IMG/VR virus record: IMGVR_UViG_3300023082_000254
Span: 1 to 46,722 of that record
Length of the DNA: 46,722 nt
Strand: one strand, 5' to 3'
Source of the DNA: a virus
The notes below the pieces were generated by a model that ran no database searches, was not told the DNA's origin, and worked only from the letters and a program-made list of their open reading frames with translations. The position numbers and the translations under genes are program-made. How positions within the stretch are numbered: the first letter of the stretch is position 1; each line of letters opens with the position of its first letter. This document shows positions 1 through 7,413 of this stretch, in pieces.

Positions 1-1110
1 TCAAGGCTCCTTTTTTTGTGCCTTTCGTTCGGGTAAATACCCCGGCTCTAACACGCAACTAGCACGCAGTCGGCCCATGTATCCGTCGATCGCGGCGACC
101 GCCTGCCCCAGGTAGTCCGGCCGGTACTTCGCGTATACCTCCGTCTTGCCGCCATAGGCGCGGTGCCCGATGAAGCCCGCGATCTCAGCCTCGGGCACGG
201 CCTGCGCGCGCATCTCCGTCGCCATCGTGTGGCGAATGTCCTTCGCGACGAACCCCTTCGGCAACTTCGCGCGATCGCGCATTTTCCGCCATGCGGTCTT
301 GAAGCTTTCGATGGGCCTCCCTCTCCAGCTCACGAGCGGGCCGTCAGGCGCCTGCATGAGCCACGGCAGGAGGAAGTCACCCACCGGCACCACGGGGCGG
401 TGCTTGCGCGTCTGCGCGCGCCCTGGCGGGTTCGTGTGGAGTAGGCGGCGGCCGAAGTCGACGAAACCCTTCTCCAGATCGAGGATCGTCTCCGGACGCC
501 CCGCCGTGCCATAGGCGAGAGCGAGGTACATCCGCTCGTGCGGAAGCTCCGCCGCGTTCCACAGCGCGGTCGACTGCGAGACCGTCAGTACAACATCCCG
601 CGGCGGGCCGTCGTTCCCCGGGATCACGTACGGGACAGAATCAATTTCCCCCTCCTTCCACGCCCGAGTCATAGCCGCCTTGCCCACGGTCAGGATGCGC
701 TTGATGTAGCCATCCGACAGCTCGGGCACGCGCTGGGCCTTGAGCCAGGCGATGAACTCGCGCTGCCGCTGCGGCGTCACCTCAGCCACCGTGGCCCCTG
801 CGAAAAAATCGGACCAGTAGCCGAGCGCCACTCGCGCCATCTCGGCCGACTCCAAGCCATCGGCGTGCTGCTGGTAGTAGCGCACGAAGATCATCTCTAC
901 GCTGGTGTCGTGCGCCGCCTGCTTGCCAAGTCTTCCGTGCTTGGCGAACCACTCCCACAAGATCAGCTTCGCCGCTTGAAGATCGTCTGTGCCAAGCGAT
1001 GCGCGTCGCGTTTGTCGAGTGTCGGGGTCGAACCACGTGCGGCACCACTGGTCCGATCCCCGGCGCTTGCTGAGCCAGTAGTCGCCGATTTGGCCGGTGC
1101 GTTCCTGCAT
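1..1110 (-). CDS. int: Phage integrase (tyrosine recombinase)
   Basis: Site-specific tyrosine recombinase of 369 residues that would integrate and excise the phage at attP/attB. An N-terminal arm-binding region (about 1-60) and a core-binding SAM-like region (about 65-155) precede the catalytic domain. Visible catalytic residues are Arg205 (GTAGRPETI), a beta-hairpin Lys near 236, Arg293 (DIRHT), His316 (IGHRAYGG) and Tyr326 (VYAKY) as nucleophile. The position usually held by His, three residues before the second Arg, is Lys290; I believe this substitution occurs in other phage integrases with an IRHT box. The ATG lies inside the preceding xis-like gene, so the two overlap by 148 bases. No clear ribosome site precedes it, suggesting translational coupling. 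The stop codon is the first three bases of the window, so an attachment site just outside is expected. Confidence 0.95.
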   Translation of the reverse strand: MQERTGQIGDYWLSKRRGSDQWCRTWFDPDTRQTRRASLGTDDLQAAKLILWEWFAKHGRLGKQAAHDTSVEMIFVRYYQQHADGLESAEMARVALGYWSDFFAGATVAEVTPQRQREFIAWLKAQRVPELSDGYIKRILTVGKAAMTRAWKEGEIDSVPYVIPGNDGPPRDVVLTVSQSTALWNAAELPHERMYLALAYGTAGRPETILDLEKGFVDFGRRLLHTNPPGRAQTRKHRPVVPVGDFLLPWLMQAPDGPLVSWRGRPIESFKTAWRKMRDRAKLPKGFVAKDIRHTMATEMRAQAVPEAEIAGFIGHRAYGGKTEVYAKYRPDYLGQAVAAIDGYMGRLRASCVLEPGYLPERKAQKKEP

Positions 1111-1286
1111 TGCTGTCGATACTCGTCGAGAATGGTTTCGGTGTAACGGATCACGCGTTGCCCGATCCGCATCGGATGGATCTTGCCGGCGACACGCTCG
1201 CGCATGAGCGTCGCCTTGCTGACGCCGAGGCGACGGGCGGCTTCAGCCTCGTCGAACGGCGCGTGCAGGTCTTCAGCTGCCCCCAT
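963..1286 (-). CDS. AlpA/Xis-like DNA-binding protein (excisionase candidate)
   Basis: A 107-residue protein with an N-terminal MerR/AlpA-type winged helix: an AARRLGVSKATLMRERVAGKI segment shortened here to its core LGVSKATL, then RIGQRVIRY. This fold is shared by excisionases and AlpA regulators and binds att or promoter DNA. Position directly before int argues for recombination directionality factor. The ATG at 1286 was chosen because AGGAGGTG lies four bases upstream, the best ribosome site in this part of the window. The last 49 codons overlap int in another frame, and that tail (rich in Ala, Ser, Thr, Arg) looks non-globular, so the functional part is probably residues 1-55. Confidence 0.8.
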   Translation of the reverse strand: MGAAEDLHAPFDEAEAARRLGVSKATLMRERVAGKIHPMRIGQRVIRYTETILDEYRQQCRNAPAKSATTGSASAGDRTSGAARGSTPTLDKRDAHRLAQTIFKRRS

Positions 1287-1515
1287 GGGGCACCTCCTGT
1301 CGTAGGGCATGCGCGGTGTGCCGCGCGTAAGTGGATACAGCTCGCCAGTAGGCGGCCATGGGGCCCTTGCGCTTCGCCCAGGCCTTCTCGGCTTCGGCGT
1401 TCGCTTGGTGGCGAAGCTCGCGCAGCAGTCGTTCGAGCGGCACCCGCTGCTCCGCCGGCAGGGCCGCGAGCGCGCGCCCGGCATCCAACTGCAAGAGAGG
1501 GTTGCGGTAGCCCAT
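1273..1515 (-). CDS. Small hypothetical protein upstream of xis
   Basis: An 80-residue, mostly helical, Arg/Ala-rich protein with no domain I recognise. Its stop overlaps the start of the AlpA/Xis-like gene by 14 bases, which fits one leftward int operon. The ATG at 1515 is the first in frame. A cytosolic accessory or regulatory protein of the integration module is possible, but nothing in the sequence gives a function. Confidence 0.55.
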   Translation of the reverse strand: MGYRNPLLQLDAGRALAALPAEQRVPLERLLRELRHQANAEAEKAWAKRKGPMAAYWRAVSTYARHTAHALRQEVPHGGS

Positions 1516-1577
1516 CAGTTGCGAACCTCAGCGATGTAGCCCAGGATATGCGCCGAAAAATATTCAGGACCGAGCCC

Positions 1578-1838
1578 ATGGCTGACGCCATCCAAGTCGG
1601 TGCCCAATGGGCGCTTATTGCTACCGTCCCCGATCCCGGCAACTGCGAACGGTGGGTTGGTCGATGGGCTTTGTACCAAGACCACGGCGTGGCCATGGAA
1701 GCCGTTGAGCCGCCTAATGGAACGACTTCTGTATCCGGCGCGACCCGCTCCTGCGCGAGCGAGGCCGAGGCACGGCAAATCGCCGAGCAGGATGCTCGCC
1801 GCACCGAGGCCGTGATCAGCGGAACGTACCGGGACTGA
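1578..1838 (+). CDS. Hypothetical protein, 86 aa
   Basis: Short plus-strand gene, opposite to its neighbours on both sides, starting at an ATG after CGAGCCC (an earlier in-frame ATG lies at 1548). The sequence has WALIATVPDPGNCERWVG and a C-terminal stretch rich in Glu, Ala and Arg (EAEARQIAEQDA), which looks like a small alpha/beta domain followed by a helix. No family recognised. With the membrane gene downstream it forms a plus-strand island between int/xis and the end of the left operon, a place where temperate phages often carry accessory genes. Confidence 0.55.
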   Translation: MADAIQVGAQWALIATVPDPGNCERWVGRWALYQDHGVAMEAVEPPNGTTSVSGATRSCASEAEARQIAEQDARRTEAVISGTYRD

Positions 1839-1905
1839 ACGCGCCTTGCCGCTCGGCCCGACCAAGAGCACCATGGCGCCATTCATCAGGATTGGGAGTT
1901 CACGC

Positions 1906-2457
1906 ATGGGCGAGGTACTCAAGTGGGTAGAGGCGCACCAAGGATCGGCCGCATGGGTACAAGCCATTGGAGCCATCGTTGCGATGGGACTGACGCTGCT
2001 CCTCTGGTGGTCTGACCGTTCCTCGCGACGGTCCCTGGCCGCTGCCCACGCTCGCGCTTCGGCACTCGTGCTCCTGCCGCCGCTCACGCAACACAATGAG
2101 ATGCTTACTTGGGCTCGCAATCAACTTGAAGCCGGCCGCCATGCGAGCAAGATCGGAACGGATGGTCCGAACAACGACATCGCCCTTTGGGACATCGACC
2201 CGTTTCCACAGCGCCTCGTTGATATTCAAGGTTCGCTCGCTGACCTGGGGCCGGCAGCCGCGCCCGTCCAGCGCGCATTCTTTGCACTTCACAGCATGGA
2301 CGAGGAGCGCCGGCTCGCGCGGGAGGGATGGGAATGGGAGCCGCCCGACGATCGCGGTTATACCGTTGAGCAGCTTGATCGCGCGAAGCGGCTTTTGAAC
2401 ACAAGCGTTTCTGGCACTGCCGAGGCGCTCACAGCGCTTCGCCAACTGTTTCAGTGA
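1906..2457 (+). CDS. Single-pass membrane protein of unknown function
   Basis: A 183-residue protein with one hydrophobic segment near the N terminus (WVQAIGAIVAMGLTLLLWW, about residues 15-33) followed by Ser/Arg-rich residues and a long helical cytoplasmic part. The pattern of N-terminal anchor and soluble C-terminal helical domain fits an inner-membrane accessory protein. The ATG at 1906 was preferred over upstream starts because GGGAG lies eight bases before it. It ends eight bases before the convergent end of the left operon. Position and orientation suggest independent expression, possibly in the lysogen; superinfection exclusion or defence is a guess only. Confidence 0.65.
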   Translation: MGEVLKWVEAHQGSAAWVQAIGAIVAMGLTLLLWWSDRSSRRSLAAAHARASALVLLPPLTQHNEMLTWARNQLEAGRHASKIGTDGPNNDIALWDIDPFPQRLVDIQGSLADLGPAAAPVQRAFFALHSMDEERRLAREGWEWEPPDDRGYTVEQLDRAKRLLNTSVSGTAEALTALRQLFQ

Positions 2458-2465
2458 CTGGTGGC

Positions 2466-2762
2466 TCACGACTCCACCTCCACGCCGGGCGCAGCCTTGG
2501 CCTTCTCACGAGTGAGCATGCGGCGATGCAACTCAGCAACGAACAATCGCTTCGGCTCTTCCCAAGTCGTCACCGCGACGCTGTGAAGTAGGGCCATCGC
2601 AAAGTCATCAGGGTTCGTGATCGGCGCCGACGGCACGACCGGGATCACCGTCACCACCTTCGACGGATCGTCGGCTTCAACGACGGCAATGCCCATCTCG
2701 CGCATGCTGGCCTTGTCCTCGGCCGAGAGCTGGCCACGCGGGAATACGATGACCTTGTTCAT
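2466..2762 (-). CDS. Hypothetical early protein, 98 aa
   Basis: Last gene of the left early operon, joined to the gene before it by an ATGA overlap. The 98-residue protein starts MNKVIVFPRGQLS and has a small alpha/beta look: a strand, a helix, then a region of alternating Val (VVTVIPVVPSAP), followed by a helical C terminus with many Arg/Lys. No recognised domain. Confidence 0.65.
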   Translation of the reverse strand: MNKVIVFPRGQLSAEDKASMREMGIAVVEADDPSKVVTVIPVVPSAPITNPDDFAMALLHSVAVTTWEEPKRLFVAELHRRMLTREKAKAAPGVEVES

Positions 2763-3877
2763 GCCTCACCACCCTTGCCCGGAGCGGGCGCGGCGGCGAG
2801 CAGTGGCCGGATTGCTTTTACGACGTCGCCGCATGCGTCACCGTAGCCTCTGGCATATTCCGTTCCGGGTCCGCAAACGTTGTGCGCGATTTCGAAGGGC
2901 ACTATTGCCTCCGCGAGCCGATGTTCCAGCAAAAGGCTTGCATCGGGGAGGGCGATGCCATCGATGGCCGCGTCAGCATCAGCCCCGTTTACGAAGGTGC
3001 CATCACGCTTGCTCTTCGGAATTGCGATGCATGGCATGCCCGGTTCACCCAGCGGCGCAGCGCGCAGCTTCCGATACCTGACAGCATCGACGGTCACCCC
3101 ATCCGGCACGCCCGTAGGGCGCGGCTGGGCCAGGTACACATCTATAGCTCCGTCGTCGGGCATCGGCAGGCCAGCGATCATGTACAGCGTTTCGCCGACC
3201 TCTAGAGCGGCTTCCGCGCCCTCGATCACGAACGACAGCTTGTTCTGACCGTCATCGCCACGCACCACTTCGGCAACGACCTCGGCGGTGTACGGCACCA
3301 CCTCCCCAGCCTGCTCACCCGTGGGGGCGGCACAGAGAAGGTGGTTGCCCGGTGAGAGCTGCTTCCAGGCTTCCATGGGCTGCAACACCGGATCGCCACC
3401 GGGGACAACCGACATCAACGCGACGGCACCCGTGGGGCGGGGATGGGCGAGGGCGGCCTGCCACGATTCCCACGCAATCTGCGTGTCAAAGGACGCGTAC
3501 TTGCCCGGCGACGCCGCGCCCTTAGCATCGCGGACGTGCAGGATGAAATGCTCCGTAGCCGCCCACTTCTCGAACGCCGCTCGAACGTCCGCCGCCTCTA
3601 CAGGCTGAGCAGGCTGGGCGCTCGGCGTGGCGCTTTCTTCGAGGACCAGGTCGGCGTACTTGTGAAAGTTCTCGCGCAAATCCTTCGTGTGCGCTTCCTT
3701 GCCGTGCATCCACGGCTCAGCATGCGCGACAGCCCGCACGTCGTGTCCGCGCTCAATGCCGTAGCGGTCCCAGATAGCGTTAAAGTTGCGCGCCACGGCC
3801 TCGGCGACGGCCTTAGATGGCATCGCCACCAGGTCATCGGGGCCGGCGATATAGATGCACCACAGTTCTTTGCTCAT
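2759..3877 (-). CDS. Mosaic hypothetical early protein, 372 aa
   Basis: A 372-residue protein built of apparently separate modules: an N-terminal part (SKELWCIYIAGPDDLVAM) that reads like a small helical domain, a middle beta-rich part, and a C-terminal helical part. Pro/Ala linkers recur, with two similar joints (AHPRPTG and AQPRPTG) and SAQPAQPVE. Such linker-joined mosaics are common in left-operon genes of temperate phages (Ea22-like proteins), but I cannot assign a domain. The ATG at 3877 makes an ATGA overlap with the upstream gene, which decides the start over longer in-frame options. Confidence 0.65.
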   Translation of the reverse strand: MSKELWCIYIAGPDDLVAMPSKAVAEAVARNFNAIWDRYGIERGHDVRAVAHAEPWMHGKEAHTKDLRENFHKYADLVLEESATPSAQPAQPVEAADVRAAFEKWAATEHFILHVRDAKGAASPGKYASFDTQIAWESWQAALAHPRPTGAVALMSVVPGGDPVLQPMEAWKQLSPGNHLLCAAPTGEQAGEVVPYTAEVVAEVVRGDDGQNKLSFVIEGAEAALEVGETLYMIAGLPMPDDGAIDVYLAQPRPTGVPDGVTVDAVRYRKLRAAPLGEPGMPCIAIPKSKRDGTFVNGADADAAIDGIALPDASLLLEHRLAEAIVPFEIAHNVCGPGTEYARGYGDACGDVVKAIRPLLAAAPAPGKGGEA

Positions 3878-4140
3878 GCGTTCGGCTCCTTGGCGACGGG
3901 CAGGGCGTAGAGGTGGATCTCGCTGCGGTCGCCGTTGGTGACGACGACGGCGTGCTCGAGCAGGCGAGCGGTGCGGATCTTCGCCGCGTCGACGTCGCTG
4001 ATGACGATCGAGCCAAGATGGGTGCCATCGGGATAGTCGCGCACCCACCGATTCCGGCGGTCTTCCTCAAGCTGTTCAAGCTGGGCAACGCGCCATTTCA
4101 GCGCACGCGCCTCGCGCTGGGTGATGTGCTTGGTGGTCAT
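3874..4140 (-). CDS. Small hypothetical early protein, 88 aa
   Basis: An 88-residue protein with an N-terminal coiled-coil-like helix (ALKWRVAQLEQLEEDR) followed by a beta-rich part (HLGSIVISDVDAAKIRTARLLEHAVVVT). It has ATGA overlaps on both sides, so it is translationally coupled within the left operon. No family recognised. Confidence 0.65.
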   Translation of the reverse strand: MTTKHITQREARALKWRVAQLEQLEEDRRNRWVRDYPDGTHLGSIVISDVDAAKIRTARLLEHAVVVTNGDRSEIHLYALPVAKEPNA

Positions 4141-4670
4141 GCGGCCACCATCTGGCCCGTGGCCTGCAGTTCGGCGAGGAAGAGCGGCCAGAGCTTCTCC
4201 CAGAAGCCGACGGCCTGCGGGCTAGGAACTCGGCGCGCGATGTCCCACACCTCCCAGTCGAAGAACAGCGGCTCTTCGGAGAGCGCTACGAAGAAGAGAT
4301 CTTCGCTGGGGTGATGGAGGTCGACGGCTTCCTCGAGCGCATCCCACAACTGGCGAGCCTCATGGTTGCTCAAGTCATCGCGGCGCCGGTGCCTGACGAT
4401 TAACTCCTTCACAGAACGCGCCGTCGTCGCCGCGTCGAACACCATCGCGTCGTTACCCATGAGCTTTCCCATCAGGTAGTCGAAGCTGACATCGGAAAGG
4501 AAGGCAGCCGCAGTTCCACCGATGGCCCCGAAGGTGTAGCCGAACGTGCCGAAGGTCGACTGCACGGTGAGCTGTAGCCAGGTGTTCCTGTACCGCTCTC
4601 CCGTGCGGACGAAGAAGGTGCCGTGCTCGCCGGCGTTGCTGACGGTGTAGGTGTCGGTCAGGGTCTTCAT
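4137..4670 (-). CDS. Conserved-type phage protein of unknown function, 177 aa
   Basis: A 177-residue protein. The N-terminal half is beta-rich with an FGTFGYTFGAIGGTAAAFL segment leading to FDYLMGKLMG; the C-terminal half is helical and acidic, ending FWEKLWPLFLAELQ. This arrangement recalls small conserved proteins found next to recombination and methylase genes in many tailed phages of Proteobacteria, none with a known role. It overlaps both neighbours by four bases and is thus made together with the helicase-methyltransferase. Confidence 0.65.
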   Translation of the reverse strand: MKTLTDTYTVSNAGEHGTFFVRTGERYRNTWLQLTVQSTFGTFGYTFGAIGGTAAAFLSDVSFDYLMGKLMGNDAMVFDAATTARSVKELIVRHRRRDDLSNHEARQLWDALEEAVDLHHPSEDLFFVALSEEPLFFDWEVWDIARRVPSPQAVGFWEKLWPLFLAELQATGQMVAA

Positions 4671-7204
4671 GCGGCCTCCTGCTGTGCCGGCGGAAGGGTG
4701 TCGAACAGCGACGGCATGGACAGCTGGGCCTCGGCAGCCTGCAGGTGCTTGATGCCGTCAAAGAAGTAGGGCGTGCTCAGCTCCACGGCACGGCCGCGAC
4801 GGCCAGCTTTAAGCGCCCTCAGTGGCACAGTGAACAGCCCGCCGAAGGGATCGAACACGAGGTCACCCTCGTTGCTAAAGCGGTTTATGAGCCGGTCCAC
4901 GATGTCGAACTGCAGGGGACAGATATGGTTTTCGAGCCCACGCCGCGTCTGCTCGCCGTTGAGCGTCAGCATGCGATTCACGTCGTGCCAGACGTCAGGG
5001 TGGTGGCTGCCTGGGGCTAGCGACATGAAGCTCGAGGGCAGGGCGCCGCGCGCTTCTAGCGCCTCACCAATCCTTACGTGGGACTCGTAGTCGTAAAGCG
5101 TGTCCAGGGTGTAGTTTGTGAAGAGCTTCGCCAGCTTGTCCGGGCCGAGGTTGGTCAGCTCGTCCACGGTGGGTAGGCGCTGGCCGCTGGAGCGCCAGAA
5201 GGCGTGCGCGTCGATCTGCCAGCGGGCACGGGTGTAAGAAACCTTCTCCTTGCGCACCGGCGTGTCGGCGTAGCCCTTCGACCGGTCCGTCTGCGGCTTA
5301 TGCAGCAGCAGGATGTATTCCGGAGAGCCGGCGCCCATCTTCGTGCCGTCCTTGCACTGCTCCGTCCAGCTAAGGCGATAGGTCTGGTTGTTCTCACGCA
5401 CCACATCGGTGACGACGGTGATCAGGCCGCGGTAGTCGAAGCCGTGACCCTTGAGGCCCAGCGCAGGCATGCCGGAGTAGTGGGCGATGGCTTCCGCGTG
5501 GAACGGGCTGACCGTGGGTACGCCGGCGCCCGTCACGTTGCCGAACTCGATGCGATCCTTCACGTGGATGGCGGCGATCCGTCCGGGCTTCAGGATCCTG
5601 AGCAGCTGGCTGGTGAGGAAGTCCATCTGCGACCAGAAGTGCAGATTGTTGTCGGTGTGGCCGAAGTCGTTGTAGCTGGGGCTGTACTCGTAGTGGTTGG
5701 CAAAGGGGATCGAGGTCACCACCAGGTCGACCGAGTCGTCTTCCATGCCCTGCGTTTCCGCCACGCAGTCGTTGTTCGCCACGACCCAGTCGCGACCGCT
5801 GACCTCGATGCGCTGGACACCGATGGAGCGTGACAGCACGTCGGCCATGGCGGTATGCCCAAGGCCGTATTCCCTGATTATTTCGCTCATCTTTCCCACC
5901 ATCTCGTTATGCCGCGTCCACTTCGCCTGCAGCGTCGCCAATACCTCGCGCTCGCTCTCGGCGTAGACGATCCACACCTCGACCGGGTTCGGCTGCTGGA
6001 AGCGCTGGATACGGTGGATCGACTGAATGAAGTCGTTGAACTTGAAGCCGATGCCCGCGTAAACCGCTTTGTGGCAATGGCGCTGGAAGTTGCATCCGCT
6101 GCCCATCAGCACGGGCTTCCCGGAGAGACGCGCGATCTTGCCCTCGCTGAACCCGATGACCGCTGCCTCCCGGTCGTCGAGCTCCTGATCGCCGTACACG
6201 CTGACGATGCCGGGCACGGCCGCAGCGATGGCATGCCGTTCCGCCTCGAGGTCGTGCCAGACGAGGAAATGATCGTCGGCGTTGTCCTCGAGGATCCGGC
6301 TCACCGCGGCGACGCGCGCCGGCAGGGTGTCGCGCTTTTCGCGCGCGGCATCACGCAGGCCCATGGCTGCGTCGCGGAACAGGTTGCCCTGGCCATCCCG
6401 GTCGGCCTCGGCGCTGCCATGGTCGACGGGCACCTCGACGTAGTGAATCGTCAGGGGCGGTAGGTCGTACCCTTCGTCGCTGAACCCGAGATCCGACGGC
6501 CGCTGGAGAAACAGGGCCCATGAAGCGACCCAGAGCCAGAACTCGCGCTCCTTGTGTGGGTAGATCGTCAGGTTGTTCGCCTGCGTGCTGTCCCGCTTGA
6601 ACCAGCGCGTGAGTGCCTGGCCGGTGTCCATCACCCCGAGGAATCCGGCGTAATGGATCAGCTCCTTGTAGCGGTTCGGGGACGGGGTGGCGGTGGCGAC
6701 GAAGCGGAAGGCCACGGCGTCGAACAGGCGCAGGAACGTCTGGTAGGTCTTCGAGCCGAAGCTGCGCAGCACGGAAGCCTCATCGAGGCTCGCTGCCGCG
6801 AATACGTTAGGGTCGAGCTTGCCGTCGCGCACGCTCTCGTAGTTCGTCAGGTGGATACCTGCAAACGCGGGGTCCACCTCAGCCGTGGTGCGAACGAAGC
6901 GGGTTTCGAGACCGAGCATGGCGGCGTCACGGCGGAATTCCTGCCGGACGCCAAGCGGCACCACGATCAGCCCGGGGCCATTCGCGTGCGCCATGGCCAG
7001 CCGTACGATTTCCAGCTGCTGCACTGACTTGCCCAGGCCGAAGGCTTCGAACAGGGCACGACGGCCGCCGGCGCAGGCCCAGCGCACGGCGGCGCGCTGA
7101 TGCGGCAGCAGGATCGGGTGGATATCTTCGTCGGCGACATCGAAGCCTGCCGTCGGGGCCATGCGGACCTTGCGTTCGAGGAACTCGCGGTATGGATCGG
7201 TCAT
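4667..7204 (-). CDS. SNF2-like helicase fused to N6/N4-type DNA methyltransferase
   Basis: An 845-residue two-domain enzyme. Residues about 30-430 form a superfamily 2 helicase/translocase: Q-motif-like HQRAAVRWA (35-43), Walker A AFGLGKS (54-60), a DEAS box (141-144), motif III TATP (171-174), and motif VI IHRIQRFQQP (396-405). Residues about 465-825 form an amino-methyltransferase with motif IV TSIPF (498-501, variant of the usual TSPPY) first and SAM-binding motif I FDPFGG (784-789) near the end, the order of beta-class enzymes. It probably moves along DNA and modifies adenine or cytosine amino groups. The start at 7204 gives an ATGA overlap with the upstream gene. No nuclease domain is visible, so it would be an orphan methylase, perhaps protecting phage DNA from host restriction; that role is inferred. 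Confidence 0.85.
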   Translation of the reverse strand: MTDPYREFLERKVRMAPTAGFDVADEDIHPILLPHQRAAVRWACAGGRRALFEAFGLGKSVQQLEIVRLAMAHANGPGLIVVPLGVRQEFRRDAAMLGLETRFVRTTAEVDPAFAGIHLTNYESVRDGKLDPNVFAAASLDEASVLRSFGSKTYQTFLRLFDAVAFRFVATATPSPNRYKELIHYAGFLGVMDTGQALTRWFKRDSTQANNLTIYPHKEREFWLWVASWALFLQRPSDLGFSDEGYDLPPLTIHYVEVPVDHGSAEADRDGQGNLFRDAAMGLRDAAREKRDTLPARVAAVSRILEDNADDHFLVWHDLEAERHAIAAAVPGIVSVYGDQELDDREAAVIGFSEGKIARLSGKPVLMGSGCNFQRHCHKAVYAGIGFKFNDFIQSIHRIQRFQQPNPVEVWIVYAESEREVLATLQAKWTRHNEMVGKMSEIIREYGLGHTAMADVLSRSIGVQRIEVSGRDWVVANNDCVAETQGMEDDSVDLVVTSIPFANHYEYSPSYNDFGHTDNNLHFWSQMDFLTSQLLRILKPGRIAAIHVKDRIEFGNVTGAGVPTVSPFHAEAIAHYSGMPALGLKGHGFDYRGLITVVTDVVRENNQTYRLSWTEQCKDGTKMGAGSPEYILLLHKPQTDRSKGYADTPVRKEKVSYTRARWQIDAHAFWRSSGQRLPTVDELTNLGPDKLAKLFTNYTLDTLYDYESHVRIGEALEARGALPSSFMSLAPGSHHPDVWHDVNRMLTLNGEQTRRGLENHICPLQFDIVDRLINRFSNEGDLVFDPFGGLFTVPLRALKAGRRGRAVELSTPYFFDGIKHLQAAEAQLSMPSLFDTLPPAQQEAA

Positions 7205-7413
7205 GCTACTTTCCTTGCGGCGGTAGCCGGCAGGTCGGGGTAATGCCCCCACTTGTGGCGAAGCTCGCCGAAGTGGGGATGGGCGATGCCGCAGCAGATG
7301 CGGTCCGCGTGGCGCTTCATCTCGCCGTCGCGCCAGAACTCACGGCGCTGGGTGGCGACGACGTCGTACACGCCGTCAGGCCAGAAGTCGGTCTGGGTGT
7401 CGGCGCTTCGCAT
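7201..7413 (-). CDS. Small hypothetical early protein, 70 aa
   Basis: A 70-residue basic protein rich in aromatic residues and His (FWPDGVYDVV, FGELRHKWGHYPD). It overlaps the exonuclease stop by one base and the helicase-methyltransferase start by four, so it is coupled to both. Cys-Cys and several His residues could bind metal, but no canonical finger is present. Function unknown. Confidence 0.6.
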   Translation of the reverse strand: MRSADTQTDFWPDGVYDVVATQRREFWRDGEMKRHADRICCGIAHPHFGELRHKWGHYPDLPATAARKVA

